In this document: positions 55,876 to 64,000 of the stretch, in pieces
How the letters are laid out: each line of letters begins with the position of its first letter
How positions within the stretch are numbered: position 1 is the stretch's first letter
Program-made: the position numbers and the translations under genes
Origin: Actinomycetota bacterium
GTDB lineage: Bacteria > Actinomycetota > Acidimicrobiia > Acidimicrobiales > Ilumatobacteraceae
Assembly (NCBI GenBank): GCA_016871355.1
Contig: VFZC01000005.1
Location: 1-64,000, forward strand
Direction of reading: 5' to 3'
DNA: 64,000 nt
Notes under the pieces: generated by a model
Told to the model about the DNA's origin: nothing
What the model saw: only the letters and a program-made list of their open reading frames with translations
Databases searched by the model: none

Positions 55876-57282
55876 TCAGCGCGACGGCGGGAAGGGAAAT
55901 CCACCCGGTGCCGAGCCGGCACCCGGGAGTCCGGGCAGACCGGCGCCGGGTCCGCCGGCCAGGCCGCCCAGGCCACCACGCTTGCCCTTCTTGCCACCGC
56001 CCATGCCACCCATGCGCTTCATCATCTTTTGCATCTCGGAGAACTGCTTCACGAGACGATTGACCTCGGCGATCGAACGGCCACTCCCCTGCGCGATGCG
56101 TTGACGACGACTGCCGTTGATGATCTCGGGCTTGCGACGTTCGTCGAGTGTCATCGAGCGGATGATCGCTTCGACGGGCTTGAGGTCGTCGTCACCGATC
56201 TGTGCGTTCTTCAACTCCTTGGGCATACCGGGCAACATGCCGAGCACCCCGCCGAGCGGACCCATTTTCTTCAGCGACTGCATCTGCTCGAGGAAGTCGT
56301 CGAGAGTGAACTCGCCGTCGAGTAGTCGCGCCGCGGCTTGTTCGGCCTGATCTTTCTCGAATGCCTTCTCGGCTTGTTCGATGAGCGTGAGAACGTCGCC
56401 CATGCCGAGGATGCGGCTGGCCATGCGGTCGGGATGGAACTGATCGAACGCGTCGAGTTTCTCGCCCGTGCTGGCGAACGCGATCGGCCGGCCGATCACT
56501 TCTTTCACCGACAGCGCCGCACCACCACGGGCATCGCCGTCGAGTTTCGACAGGATCACACCGTCGATCTGCAACGTGGTGTGGAACGCCTCGGCGACGT
56601 TGACCGCGTCCTGACCGGTCATCGCGTCGATCACGAGGAACGTGTAGTTCGGTGTGATCTGGTCGGAGATCTGACGGATCTGCGCCATCATCTCGTCATC
56701 GATGGCCAAACGACCGGCGGTGTCGACGATGAGCACGTCCTTGCCCAAACGGCGGGCCTCGGCCAGACCGCGCGTGGCGGTGGTGACCGGATCGCCGGGT
56801 TCGCTGAACACCGGCACGTCGATCTGCGAACCCAACGTGCGCAACTGTTCGACAGCAGCCGGACGCTGCAGGTCGGCTCCGACGAGCAGCGGATGACGTC
56901 CCTGCGACTTGAACCAGCGGGCCAACTTGGCCGAGCTAGTGGTCTTGCCCGAACCCTGCAGACCCGCCATGAGGATGACGGTGGGCGGCTTGCTCGCGTA
57001 CGAGATCTTGAGGGTCTCGCCACCGAGAATCGCCGTGAGTTCGGCGTTGACGAGTTTGATGATCTGCTGACTGGGATCGAGCGCCTTCGACTGCTCGATG
57101 CCGATGGCGCCGTCGCGGATGCGAGCCACCACGTTGCGAACGACGCCGACGTTCACGTCGGCTTCGAGCAAGGCGGTGCGAATCTCTTTCAGCACCTCGT
57201 CGACATCGGCCTCCGACAGACGGCCTTTGCCGCGGATGCGCTTGAAGATTCCCTCGAAGCGGCCGGACAGATTGTCGAACAT
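55876..57282 (-). CDS. ffh: Signal recognition particle GTPase Ffh
   Basis: Protein component of the signal recognition particle. The 468-residue product has an N domain, a G domain with G1 G-L-Q-G-S-G-K-T-T (107-115), D-T-A-G-R-L (about 193-198) and T-K-L-D-like S-K-L-D-G-D-A-R-G-G (about 250-259), and a Met-rich M domain with L-G-M-L-P-G-M-P, I-M-x-S-M-T-like M-T-L-D-E-R and S-R-R-Q-R-I-A-Q-G-S-G. The C-terminus is a Gly-rich/Met tail (G-G-M-G-G-G-K-K-G). TAGCCT is 9 nt upstream of the ATG. Confidence 0.97.
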   Translation of the reverse strand: MFDNLSGRFEGIFKRIRGKGRLSEADVDEVLKEIRTALLEADVNVGVVRNVVARIRDGAIGIEQSKALDPSQQIIKLVNAELTAILGGETLKISYASKPPTVILMAGLQGSGKTTSSAKLARWFKSQGRHPLLVGADLQRPAAVEQLRTLGSQIDVPVFSEPGDPVTTATRGLAEARRLGKDVLIVDTAGRLAIDDEMMAQIRQISDQITPNYTFLVIDAMTGQDAVNVAEAFHTTLQIDGVILSKLDGDARGGAALSVKEVIGRPIAFASTGEKLDAFDQFHPDRMASRILGMGDVLTLIEQAEKAFEKDQAEQAAARLLDGEFTLDDFLEQMQSLKKMGPLGGVLGMLPGMPKELKNAQIGDDDLKPVEAIIRSMTLDERRKPEIINGSRRQRIAQGSGRSIAEVNRLVKQFSEMQKMMKRMGGMGGGKKGKRGGLGGLAGGPGAGLPGLPGAGSAPGGFPFPPSR

Positions 57283-57356
57283 GGTCAGGTCAGGCTAGCG
57301 ATCGCGTCGCCGAGCCACCGAGGCGCCTTTGCCCGCGAGTGCCCACGTCGTGCGCG

Positions 57357-58847
57357 TTAGCCGACGTACACCTCGGTCACGATGTCGTCGACCACGGTGA
57401 GATTCACACGTGCCGTCGAGTAATCCATCGTGATCGGGAATTCCTCGCCATCCCGCGCCACCACGCGCACGGCCCAACCTTGCGACTCGGCCGCCTGAAT
57501 CGCCGCTTTCTCGGTGAGACCGATCAGATCCTGTTCGGCGCCCTTCGGAACGTCGACACCCGTCGCGACACCGTCGTCGCCCGGCACTGCGGTCTCGGTG
57601 GTCACGTCGCCGGGAACTTCGGCCTGCTGCACGTATTCGTCGGGCATGGCAGAAACGAGATAACGCGACTCGTAACCGTCTTCGGTGGCGAGGAACGCGT
57701 AGCCCGGGACGAGGTACACCGAACCGTCCTCACTCCAGACGTACACGAGTTCTTCTTCCACACCTTCGATGGTCACCGTGATGGTTTCCGGTTCGACCGG
57801 AACCGAATTGATGGGCGGCATCGGTTCGATGGGCATGACCGTCTCGCTGACCGGACTGCTGGCCGCGTCGTCGACGATCGCGGGTTTGATGGCGATGCCA
57901 CCACCGCGAGCCATCGGCCCGCCAGTTCCGGTCCACATGCCGTTGTACTCATTGGTCATGCGCTCGATCGCAGTCGCAGTTCCGACGCGTGGATACTCGG
58001 CAAACTTTTGCGGTCTGGCCAGAACTCCGCTGGCCCACGTGAGTTCGCCGTTCTCGCCGTACGACGCGCTCATCGACATCGGTGAGCGCACACCGTCGAG
58101 GCGCAACCACCCGGTCACGCTCGCGTTCCAGTCGTCGGCCCAGGCATCGATCACCAGATCGTCGGCCGAGTAGCCGAACGCCGCCGCCATCTCACGGAAC
58201 TTGGCGATCGCTTCGTCCTTCGACGGAACTCCGACCGGTGGTTCGCTCGGACCGCACGGCATCGGCGTCACGGCCGGTTCGGCAACAGCCGCCGTGGTTC
58301 CCGATGACGAAGCGCCCGCCGACGAACCGTTCGCGTCGCCGCTCGCCGCCGGGTCGACCGGTGCGGGAATGACGCATTCGGGCATCGCCACCACGTTGCC
58401 GAAGCCAGCCGAGTACCACCACGACAACATGGCGTCGCTCGAGACGTTGATCGACGGTTCGGAACCATCGATCGAGCCGGCCATCCACGTCGTGTACTCC
58501 CACGGCTCGCCCACACCTTCGGTGCGCTCGGCGAACTCGCCCGTGATGTCGAAGTAATCGACCAAGAAGCGCAGCTTCTCGTCACTCGGCCGCGGGTCGG
58601 CTGCCAGCACCCAGGCCCAGGCGGGCGAGTCGAGGGCCGGCAAGTCGCCGCCGATCACGAACTTCCACTCGACCGGCCGGTACATCATCTTGTCGCCGAC
58701 CATCGGCGAGTTGGCCGCCATCTCGGCCCCGGCCATCGCGGCTCCACCAGTGGCACGAATGATCGGCGGATTGGCCCCATCGGGATCGTCTCCACACGCG
58801 GCGACGAGCGCAATCACGGAGACGATCGGGAGCACGTGACGAACCAT
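57357..58847 (-). CDS. Lipoprotein of unknown function
   Basis: A 496-residue exported protein. The signal M-V-R-H-V-L-P-I-V-S-V-I-A-L-V-A-A-C has a lipobox L-V-A-A-C (Cys18). The large domain is acidic, with an Ala/Ser/Gly linker around 150-190 and Met/Pro-rich stretches. The C-terminus has a PASTA- or PepSY-like end (T-E-K-A-A-I-Q-A-A-E-S-Q-G-W-A-V-R-V-V). ATG 58847 is fixed by TACCGT (58855-58860) 7 nt upstream; M at 58883 is in frame but would carry the promoter inside. No family recognised. Confidence 0.75.
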   Translation of the reverse strand: MVRHVLPIVSVIALVAACGDDPDGANPPIIRATGGAAMAGAEMAANSPMVGDKMMYRPVEWKFVIGGDLPALDSPAWAWVLAADPRPSDEKLRFLVDYFDITGEFAERTEGVGEPWEYTTWMAGSIDGSEPSINVSSDAMLSWWYSAGFGNVVAMPECVIPAPVDPAASGDANGSSAGASSSGTTAAVAEPAVTPMPCGPSEPPVGVPSKDEAIAKFREMAAAFGYSADDLVIDAWADDWNASVTGWLRLDGVRSPMSMSASYGENGELTWASGVLARPQKFAEYPRVGTATAIERMTNEYNGMWTGTGGPMARGGGIAIKPAIVDDAASSPVSETVMPIEPMPPINSVPVEPETITVTIEGVEEELVYVWSEDGSVYLVPGYAFLATEDGYESRYLVSAMPDEYVQQAEVPGDVTTETAVPGDDGVATGVDVPKGAEQDLIGLTEKAAIQAAESQGWAVRVVARDGEEFPITMDYSTARVNLTVVDDIVTEVYVG

Positions 58848-58854
58848 GTGGTTC

Positions 58855-58860
58855 ACGGTA
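58855..58860 (-). promoter_or_regulatory. -10 box of leaderless lipoprotein promoter
   Basis: Minus-strand TACCGT, 7 nt before ATG 58847. Confidence 0.5.
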
Positions 58861-58940
58861 CGGCTGGCGGTGAGTCGAGTCATGGCACTCTGACGTTCGG
58901 TGACGGGTGTCCGGTTCCCACGATCACGAAAAAATGTCAT

Positions 58941-59009
58941 GAGAGGTCGAGCAGGGCGTCGTTACGAGAGGTCGAGCAGGGCGTCGTTACGAGAGGTCGA
59001 GCAGGGCGC
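58941..59009. repeat. 25-bp tandem repeat made from the ftsY 3' end
   Basis: Unit GAGAGGTCGAGCAGGGCGTC + GTTAC at 58941-58965 and 58966-58990, with a third partial copy (58991-59009) inside the end of ftsY. Each copy repeats the last codons L-D-L-S and the TAA stop, so the tail of ftsY was duplicated twice behind itself. Confidence 0.9.
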
Positions 59010-60174
59010 CGACGAACTCGTTCGGGTCGAACACCACCAGATCGGCGATCGTTTCGCCCAGACCTACCAACTTCACCGGAAGACCCAATTCGGTTTCGAT
59101 CGCGAACACGATGCCACCCTTGGCCGAGCCGTCGAGTTTGGTGAGCACCACACCGGTCACGCCGGCCGCATCGGTGAACTCGCGGGCTTGAGCCAAGCCG
59201 TTCTGGCCGGTGGTCGCGTCGATCACGAGGAGAACTTCGGTCACCACACCGGGCTCTTTCGATGCGACACGCCGCACCTTGCGGAGCTCTTCCATCAGGT
59301 TGCTCTTGTTTTGCAGACGTCCGGCGGTGTCGCCCAACACCAACGACACACCTTTGGCGTTGGCGCGCTGCACACCGTCGTAGATCACCGAACTCGGATC
59401 GCCACCCTCGGCGCCGCGCACCAGTTCGGCACCTGAGCGATCGGCCCAGGTTCCGAGTTGCTCGGCCGCGGCCGCACGGAACGTGTCGCCGGCGGCCAGG
59501 ATCACCGAACGGCCCGCGGCCACCTGCTGCGCCGCCACCTTGCCGATGGAGGTGGTCTTTCCGACGCCGTTCACTCCCACGAACAACCAGACGTTCACCT
59601 GACCGGACACCGCGAGCGACTCGTCGAAACGAAGTGAGCGATCGGCACCAAGCAGGCGACTCGACATGTCGGCCGCTAGGGCCGCGATGAGTTCGTCGGG
59701 GGTCTGGATGGACTTCGACTTGACCCGCTCGCGGAGTCCGTCGAGCAGAGCGGTGGTCACGCCAATGCCCACATCGGCGCGTAGCAACGCCTCTTCGAGA
59801 TCGTCCCAGGTGTCGTTGCCGATGCTCTGACGCGAACGGACACCACCGAGAACACCGGCCATGGCCGCGGCGGCCTTGCTCATGCGCTCACGAAACGACG
59901 GAGCGCGTTCTTCGACGACGGGCTCGACGACGGGCTCGACGACTGAGTCGACGACTGATCCGACGACTGATTCGACGTCGTGTTCGACGAGAACGGGCTC
60001 GGCATCTCGAACCTCGATGATCGGCGGTTCGATTCGCGGCGGCGCCGAACGAATCTCCGGCGCTTTGGTGTCGGTCGACGGTGGTGCGACTCGTCGTCGA
60101 TTGACGACGACCACACCGAGGCCGAACACCACGGCCACCACGAGCAGGACGATGATCAGCGTCTGAGCGTTCAT
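58987..60174 (-). CDS. ftsY: Signal recognition particle receptor FtsY
   Basis: SRP receptor that docks ribosomes at the membrane. The 395-residue product has an N-terminal membrane helix (about 5-25), an acidic Val/Glu-rich A domain (about 60-90) coded by 12-bp DNA repeats (59912-59971), an N domain, and a G domain with G-V-N-G-V-G-K-T-T (200-208), D-T-F-R-A-A-A, L-G-D-T-A-G-R-L (DTAGR) and T-K-L-D-G-S-A-K-G-G. The C-terminus is F-V-G-A-L-L-D-L-S. Starts 17 nt after the smc stop. Confidence 0.97.
   Translation of the reverse strand: MNAQTLIIVLLVVAVVFGLGVVVVNRRRVAPPSTDTKAPEIRSAPPRIEPPIIEVRDAEPVLVEHDVESVVGSVVDSVVEPVVEPVVEERAPSFRERMSKAAAAMAGVLGGVRSRQSIGNDTWDDLEEALLRADVGIGVTTALLDGLRERVKSKSIQTPDELIAALAADMSSRLLGADRSLRFDESLAVSGQVNVWLFVGVNGVGKTTSIGKVAAQQVAAGRSVILAAGDTFRAAAAEQLGTWADRSGAELVRGAEGGDPSSVIYDGVQRANAKGVSLVLGDTAGRLQNKSNLMEELRKVRRVASKEPGVVTEVLLVIDATTGQNGLAQAREFTDAAGVTGVVLTKLDGSAKGGIVFAIETELGLPVKLVGLGETIADLVVFDPNEFVGALLDLS
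59912..59971. repeat. 12-bp tandem repeat in the ftsY acidic domain
   Basis: Five 12-bp units (TCGACGACGGGC and variants) encoding a V-V-E/D-P/S four-residue period. In frame; length should vary between strains. Confidence 0.8.
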
Positions 60175-60190
60175 TCCACAGACGTGTCTA

Positions 60191-63100
60191 TCAGGACGAT
60201 GCGCTGCTCTTCTCGGTCACGACCTTCGACGAACCACCGGGCTGCATCGTGACGCCGAGCAGGCAGTCGCCGGCCTCCATCGTGCGCTTCTGGTGGCTCA
60301 CGATGATGAGCTGAGCATCCTTGCGGAACTCGTTCATGAGACCGAGGAAACGGTGCAGGTTCACGTCGTCGAGAGCGGCCTCGACTTCGTCCATCACGTA
60401 GAACGGTGACGGGCGACTCCGGAACACGGCGAACAAGAAGGCCAGGGCCGTGAGGCTGCGCTCGCCACCCGACAGCAAACTCAACTTCTTGACGTTCTTG
60501 CCGCTCGGCTTGGCCTCGACTTCGATACCGGTGTTCAGCAGATCATCAGGGTTGGTGAGAACGAGTCGACCGGTTCCGCCCGGAAACAACATGGCGAACA
60601 ACTGCGTGAAGTTCACGCTCACGTCGGCGTACGCCGCGGCGAACACCTGCTGGATCTCGGTGTCGATCGCCTGGATCACCCGCATCAACTCGCGGCGCGT
60701 GTTGCGCACGTCTTCGAGTTGGGCCTCGAGGAAGGTGTGGCGCTCCTGCAACTCGGTGAACTCCTGGAGCGCCAACGGGTTGATCGGACCCATGAGGCGC
60801 AGTTCGCGTTCGAGTTCGCGCACGCGGCCCAACGGGTTGGTCCCCTCCGGCAATTCGGGCATCTCGGCCGCTTCGGCCACACTCGGCTCGACGTCGAGGT
60901 CTCGTCGCAAGGTTTCGACCGTGGTCTCGAGCCGCAACTTCGTCTCGACTTCCTCGACTTCTCCGCGCCGCGAGAGTTCGCGAACTTCTTCGAGTTCGCG
61001 CTCGGCACTCGAACGAGCCTTGCGCATGGAGTCGAGACGAGACGCCAACTCGCGCACTTCGTCGCTCTGGCGACGGCGACGCTCGTGCAGGTCGGCCAGA
61101 CGAACTTCGATGCGCTGACGATGACCTTCCACGATCGCGCTGAGACGATCGGTCGCGCGAATGATTCGCTCGATGCGCTCGCGATGCGAGGCGACTTCGC
61201 GACGAGCAGCGGCGTCGGCCTCGAGGCGACGCTCGGCATCGGCCAAACGAGCCTCCAAGAACTGGCGACGCTCGAGAAGCCCAGCCGACCGAACTTCGAG
61301 ATCGCGTCGACGACCAGTCAGCAGAGCCGCTTTGGCGTCGAGCGACGCCCTCGCCTCACCACGCACACGCGCGGCTTCGACCTCGGCGGCTTCGTCACGT
61401 TCGAGCGTGGGCAGAACGCGCTCGAGTTCGGCCACGCGCGAACGCTGACCACTGAGACGCTCTTCGAGATCACGGCGGGTGACGTCGAGGCCCTCCACTT
61501 CGGAACCTTGTTCGCGACGCTCGCTCTGCACCCGGGCCAACGCCTCGGATGCCGCGGTGAACGAGGCATCGTTGGCGTCGAGCTTCTTCTTGCCGTCGGC
61601 CTCTTGTTGACGAGCCACTTGCTGCTCGATCGCGGCCGCACGAACTTCGTCGTCACGCTGTGAGAGATTCGACGCCGCCGATTCGGCCCGCGACACCGCT
61701 TCTTCGAGAGCAGCCGCCGTGGCTCCCCCACCGCCGGTACCGATGCACCAACCCGACGCGGTGAAACGATCGCCGTCTCCAGTGACGGCGACGAACGACG
61801 GATCGGCGATCACGACGTCGACCGCGGCGGTCCAGTCGGACACGTGCACTGCTCGGGCGAGCAATGCATCGAGCAGACCATCCACACCCGGTCGGCGACC
61901 ACGAACGTGCGGTCGCACGGCCTGGCTTCCACTCGGCACGGAGGCCGGAGCCACCGCGCGCGCTCCCAACGCGAGCACCGCACCGCTCGCGGTCGAAGTA
62001 CGCAGTCGCTCGATCGCCCGCCGGGCCGCGGCTGGGTCGTCGACGACGACGGCCGACACCGCTTCACCGAGAGCCGCTTCCACGGCCTCACCCCAACCGT
62101 CGTCGATCTCGATCACGTCGAGAAGTGCACCGACGACGCCGGCCACGTCGCTTAGAACTTCGGCACCCGCTCGTGCCCGGGCGCTGTCGAGCGCCAACTG
62201 CAGCGCTTCGGCCCGGGCCTGCCAACGCGACAATTCCGACTGCGCGTCGGAGCGCGCGTTCACCACCGCTTCGTACGTGGCATCGGCCGTCATGCGGCGC
62301 GACTCGGCCGCGGTCACTTCGTTGACGAGCGGGGCCTCCACGGCCTGCGCTTGTTCGAGTTCGTCGCGCAACCGCTGGATCTCACCAGCCAGACGACCAT
62401 CGCGTTCGGCCAGACTTTCGAGCCGCGTCGCGAGACGGCGGTATTCGGATTCGGCCGCTTCGAGGGCGGCGCGCAGTGTGCGCAATTCGCCGCGCACTTC
62501 GGCCGCGGCGCTCGACGCCGACTGCGACGACGACAATTCGTCGAACAAGGTGACGGCGGCGGCCTTTTCACCTTCGAACACCGCTTCGTCGTTCGTGAGT
62601 TCGCGTCCTTCGGGTTCGAGGCGAGAGATACCCGCCTCCACGTCGCCGAGTTCGGCGCGTAGGGCTGCAGCGTCGGCTTCGAGACTGGCCACCAGACCCG
62701 AGTCCATGAGTTGTCCGCGATCGCGTTCGTACGAACGGCGACGTTCGACCAACAACATGGAGGTACCGCGCGCGCGTTCGCGCAACTGCTCGACTCGCAT
62801 CAATTCGTCGGACAATCCGCTCTCACCGCGAGCCGACAGTTCGGACTCGGCTGCCATCACACCGGTGTCGAGTTCGGCCAGTTGCTTACGCAACTCACCT
62901 TCGCGACGAGTGGCTTCGGTGCGATCGCCGGCCAACGCTTCGAGACGACGACGGAATCCGGCGATCTCGCGGCCGGCCAGGAAGATCTGCAACGCGCTCA
63001 ACTCGGCGACGAGATCACCGTGACGGCGCGCCGCCTCGGCCTGCCGTTCGAGCGGACGCAACTGCCGACGAACTTCGCGCAGGAGGTCTTGAACGCGCAG

Positions 63101-63664
63101 GAGGCTCGCTTCGGTGGCCTCGAGGCGACGCTCAGACTTCTCCTTGCGCTTGCGGAACTTGAGAACTCCGGCCGCCTCTTCGATGATCGACCGGCGATCT
63201 TCAGGGCGTGCGTTGAGCACGGCGTCGATCTGACCCTGGCTCACGATCACGTGTTGCTGACGACCCACGCCGGCGTCGGAGAGCAGTTCTTGCACATCGA
63301 GCAGACGACACTGCACGCCGTTGATGGCGTACTCGCTCTCGCCGGTTCGGAACAGTGTGCGACTGACGCTCACCTCGCTGAACTCGACGGGCAAGAGGCC
63401 AGCCGAGTTGTCGAGCGTGAGCGTGACCTCGGCGCGACCGAGGGCCGGACGCTTGGCGGTGCCGGCGAAGATCACGTCGTCCATCTTCTGGCTGCGCATG
63501 GCACTGGGGGCCTGCGCACCGAGAACCCATGCGATGGCGTCCACCACGTTCGACTTGCCCGAGCCGTTGGGTCCGACCACCACCGTGACCCCCGGTTCGA
63601 GGTCCATGACGGTGGTGTCGGCGAAGGACTTGAAGCCCTTGAGGGTCAGCGTCTTCAGGAACAC
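60191..63664 (-). CDS. smc: Chromosome segregation protein SMC
   Basis: A 1157-residue SMC ATPase for chromosome condensation and segregation. N-terminal Walker A is G-P-N-G-S-G-K-S-N (31-39), followed by Q-G-Q-I (R-loop region). Two long coiled-coil arms (about 165-500 and 660-1000) surround a hinge with D-G-L-L-D-A-L-L and G-G-G-G. The C-terminal head has the signature L-L-S-G-G-E-R-S-L-T-A (about 1068-1078) and D-E-V-E-A-A-L-D-D (Walker B). GTG start with TAGGGT 10 nt upstream. Normal length. Confidence 0.97.
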   Translation of the reverse strand: MFLKTLTLKGFKSFADTTVMDLEPGVTVVVGPNGSGKSNVVDAIAWVLGAQAPSAMRSQKMDDVIFAGTAKRPALGRAEVTLTLDNSAGLLPVEFSEVSVSRTLFRTGESEYAINGVQCRLLDVQELLSDAGVGRQQHVIVSQGQIDAVLNARPEDRRSIIEEAAGVLKFRKRKEKSERRLEATEASLLRVQDLLREVRRQLRPLERQAEAARRHGDLVAELSALQIFLAGREIAGFRRRLEALAGDRTEATRREGELRKQLAELDTGVMAAESELSARGESGLSDELMRVEQLRERARGTSMLLVERRRSYERDRGQLMDSGLVASLEADAAALRAELGDVEAGISRLEPEGRELTNDEAVFEGEKAAAVTLFDELSSSQSASSAAAEVRGELRTLRAALEAAESEYRRLATRLESLAERDGRLAGEIQRLRDELEQAQAVEAPLVNEVTAAESRRMTADATYEAVVNARSDAQSELSRWQARAEALQLALDSARARAGAEVLSDVAGVVGALLDVIEIDDGWGEAVEAALGEAVSAVVVDDPAAARRAIERLRTSTASGAVLALGARAVAPASVPSGSQAVRPHVRGRRPGVDGLLDALLARAVHVSDWTAAVDVVIADPSFVAVTGDGDRFTASGWCIGTGGGGATAAALEEAVSRAESAASNLSQRDDEVRAAAIEQQVARQQEADGKKKLDANDASFTAASEALARVQSERREQGSEVEGLDVTRRDLEERLSGQRSRVAELERVLPTLERDEAAEVEAARVRGEARASLDAKAALLTGRRRDLEVRSAGLLERRQFLEARLADAERRLEADAAARREVASHRERIERIIRATDRLSAIVEGHRQRIEVRLADLHERRRRQSDEVRELASRLDSMRKARSSAERELEEVRELSRRGEVEEVETKLRLETTVETLRRDLDVEPSVAEAAEMPELPEGTNPLGRVRELERELRLMGPINPLALQEFTELQERHTFLEAQLEDVRNTRRELMRVIQAIDTEIQQVFAAAYADVSVNFTQLFAMLFPGGTGRLVLTNPDDLLNTGIEVEAKPSGKNVKKLSLLSGGERSLTALAFLFAVFRSRPSPFYVMDEVEAALDDVNLHRFLGLMNEFRKDAQLIIVSHQKRTMEAGDCLLGVTMQPGGSSKVVTEKSSASS

Positions 63665-63719
63665 GGCACGAGCGACCCTAGTGGACGGACCCGCAGGTGG
63701 GCCGGAAGCGCGGCGGGCC

Positions 63720-64000
63720 TCAGCGCTGGCAGACCCGGCACCACGACGTGGTGCGACCGGCCACCACCGCGCTGGTCACCACACCCCGGCCACAGGTGAT
63801 GCAGCGCTCACCCGCCCGGCCGTACACGCGGTGGTTCTCTTGGAACGAACCGCCCTCACCCGACACGTCCACGTATTGAGCGTCCCCGAGGCTCGACCCG
63901 CCCATCGCCACGGCGTCGGCGAGCACCGAGACGACCGCATCGCGCAAACGTGCGACCTTCGCTCCGGTGACTCGATTGGCCGGGCGCAACGGACTGATGC
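63720..64000 (-). CDS. mutM: Formamidopyrimidine-DNA glycosylase, C-terminal part (cut by window edge)
   Basis: Base-excision repair enzyme removing oxidised purines. The visible part begins at the right edge (I-S-P-L-R-P-A-N-R-V-T) and contains A-R-L-R-D-A-V-V-S-V-L, G-G-S-S-L-G-D-A-Q-Y-V-D-V-S-G, F-Q-E-N-H-R-V-Y-G-R-A-G-E and the C-terminal zinc finger C-I-T-C-G-R-G-V and W-C-R-V-C-Q-R. All four Cys of the Fpg zinc finger are present. The N-terminal catalytic Pro lies outside. It sits just upstream of smc, the usual actinobacterial order. Confidence 0.93.
   Translation of the reverse strand, partial: ISPLRPANRVTGAKVARLRDAVVSVLADAVAMGGSSLGDAQYVDVSGEGGSFQENHRVYGRAGERCITCGRGVVTSAVVAGRTTSWCRVCQR

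Noticed and set aside
62711-63799. Long plus-strand frame (362 codons) opposite smc
   Set aside because: It is the antisense of the smc coding strand in high-GC DNA; smc has full motifs and the frame has no promoter or family features. The same applies to plus-strand frames opposite glpD, FAAL, PBP, ffh and others.

Overview
This window comes from a high-GC Gram-positive bacterium, most likely an Actinomycetota member of the class Acidimicrobiia (an Ilumatobacter-like lineage). That is an inference from the gene content: several luciferase-like F420-type oxidoreductases, class II DAHP synthase, DUF2469 and SCO6745 family proteins, a fatty-acyl-AMP-ligase-like enzyme, the smc-ftsY-ffh and rpsP-KH-rimM-trmD-rplS clusters, an actinobacterial CGAAC-N4-GTTCG SOS box, and many GTG/TTG starts. 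Nearly all of the window is coding. There is no phage, IS element, integrase or CRISPR array.

Layout. 1-2.3 kb: comEC (cut by the left edge) and comEA, with a membrane gene on the opposite strand between them. 2.4-9.6 kb: glpD with a thioredoxin/TPR gene, a phosphotransferase and PAC2 pair, an F420-type oxidoreductase and a FAAL-like ligase. 9.7-18.8 kb: leuS, a GH84-type glycosidase, a small membrane protein with a clear terminator, a DUF2855 protein, a GrdB-like protein interrupted by one in-frame UGA, an SCO6745 protein and a GT4 glycosyltransferase. 18.9-31.1 kb: tRNA-Ala, the nadD / LCP-like / rsfS / zinc-ribbon run, a group-2 sigma factor, DAHP synthase, a serine hydrolase, an MFS permease ending in a repeat array, a thiolase, a CdsZ-type zinc ribbon protein and a class A PBP. 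31.2-37.8 kb: an LLM / MocA / dimethylformamidase-like operon, then a duplicated region of secreted HExxH proteins flanked by direct repeats, reaching tRNA-Val. 37.9-51.7 kb: a second sigma factor, an IMPase, a tryptophan dioxygenase / LLM / AKR operon, two tRNAs, recA with an SOS promoter, a class III aminotransferase, tRNA-His and tRNA-Lys, two flavodoxin-fold quinone reductases, psuG, an RNA m5U methyltransferase and rpe. 51.7-64 kb: an enoyl-CoA hydratase, two very small genes, and the yraN-DUF2469-rplS-trmD-rimM-KH-rpsP, ffh, ftsY-smc and mutM (cut) housekeeping block.

The most exciting item is 15558-16712. A TGA at 16008 splits a GrdB/PrdB-like protein into two halves in the same frame. 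The TGA falls where, as I recall, cysteine homologues carry the first Cys of a CPLC motif, giving Sec-Pro-Leu-Cys. A short stem-loop follows 12 nt later. I read this as a selenocysteine protein that ordinary gene calling would break into two genes.

Promoters are easy to see. At about twenty genes a TAnnnT -10 box sits 6-7 nt before the ATG or GTG, implying leaderless mRNAs. In two places, divergent leaderless promoters share the same few bases. These boxes were used to choose many of the start codons below.
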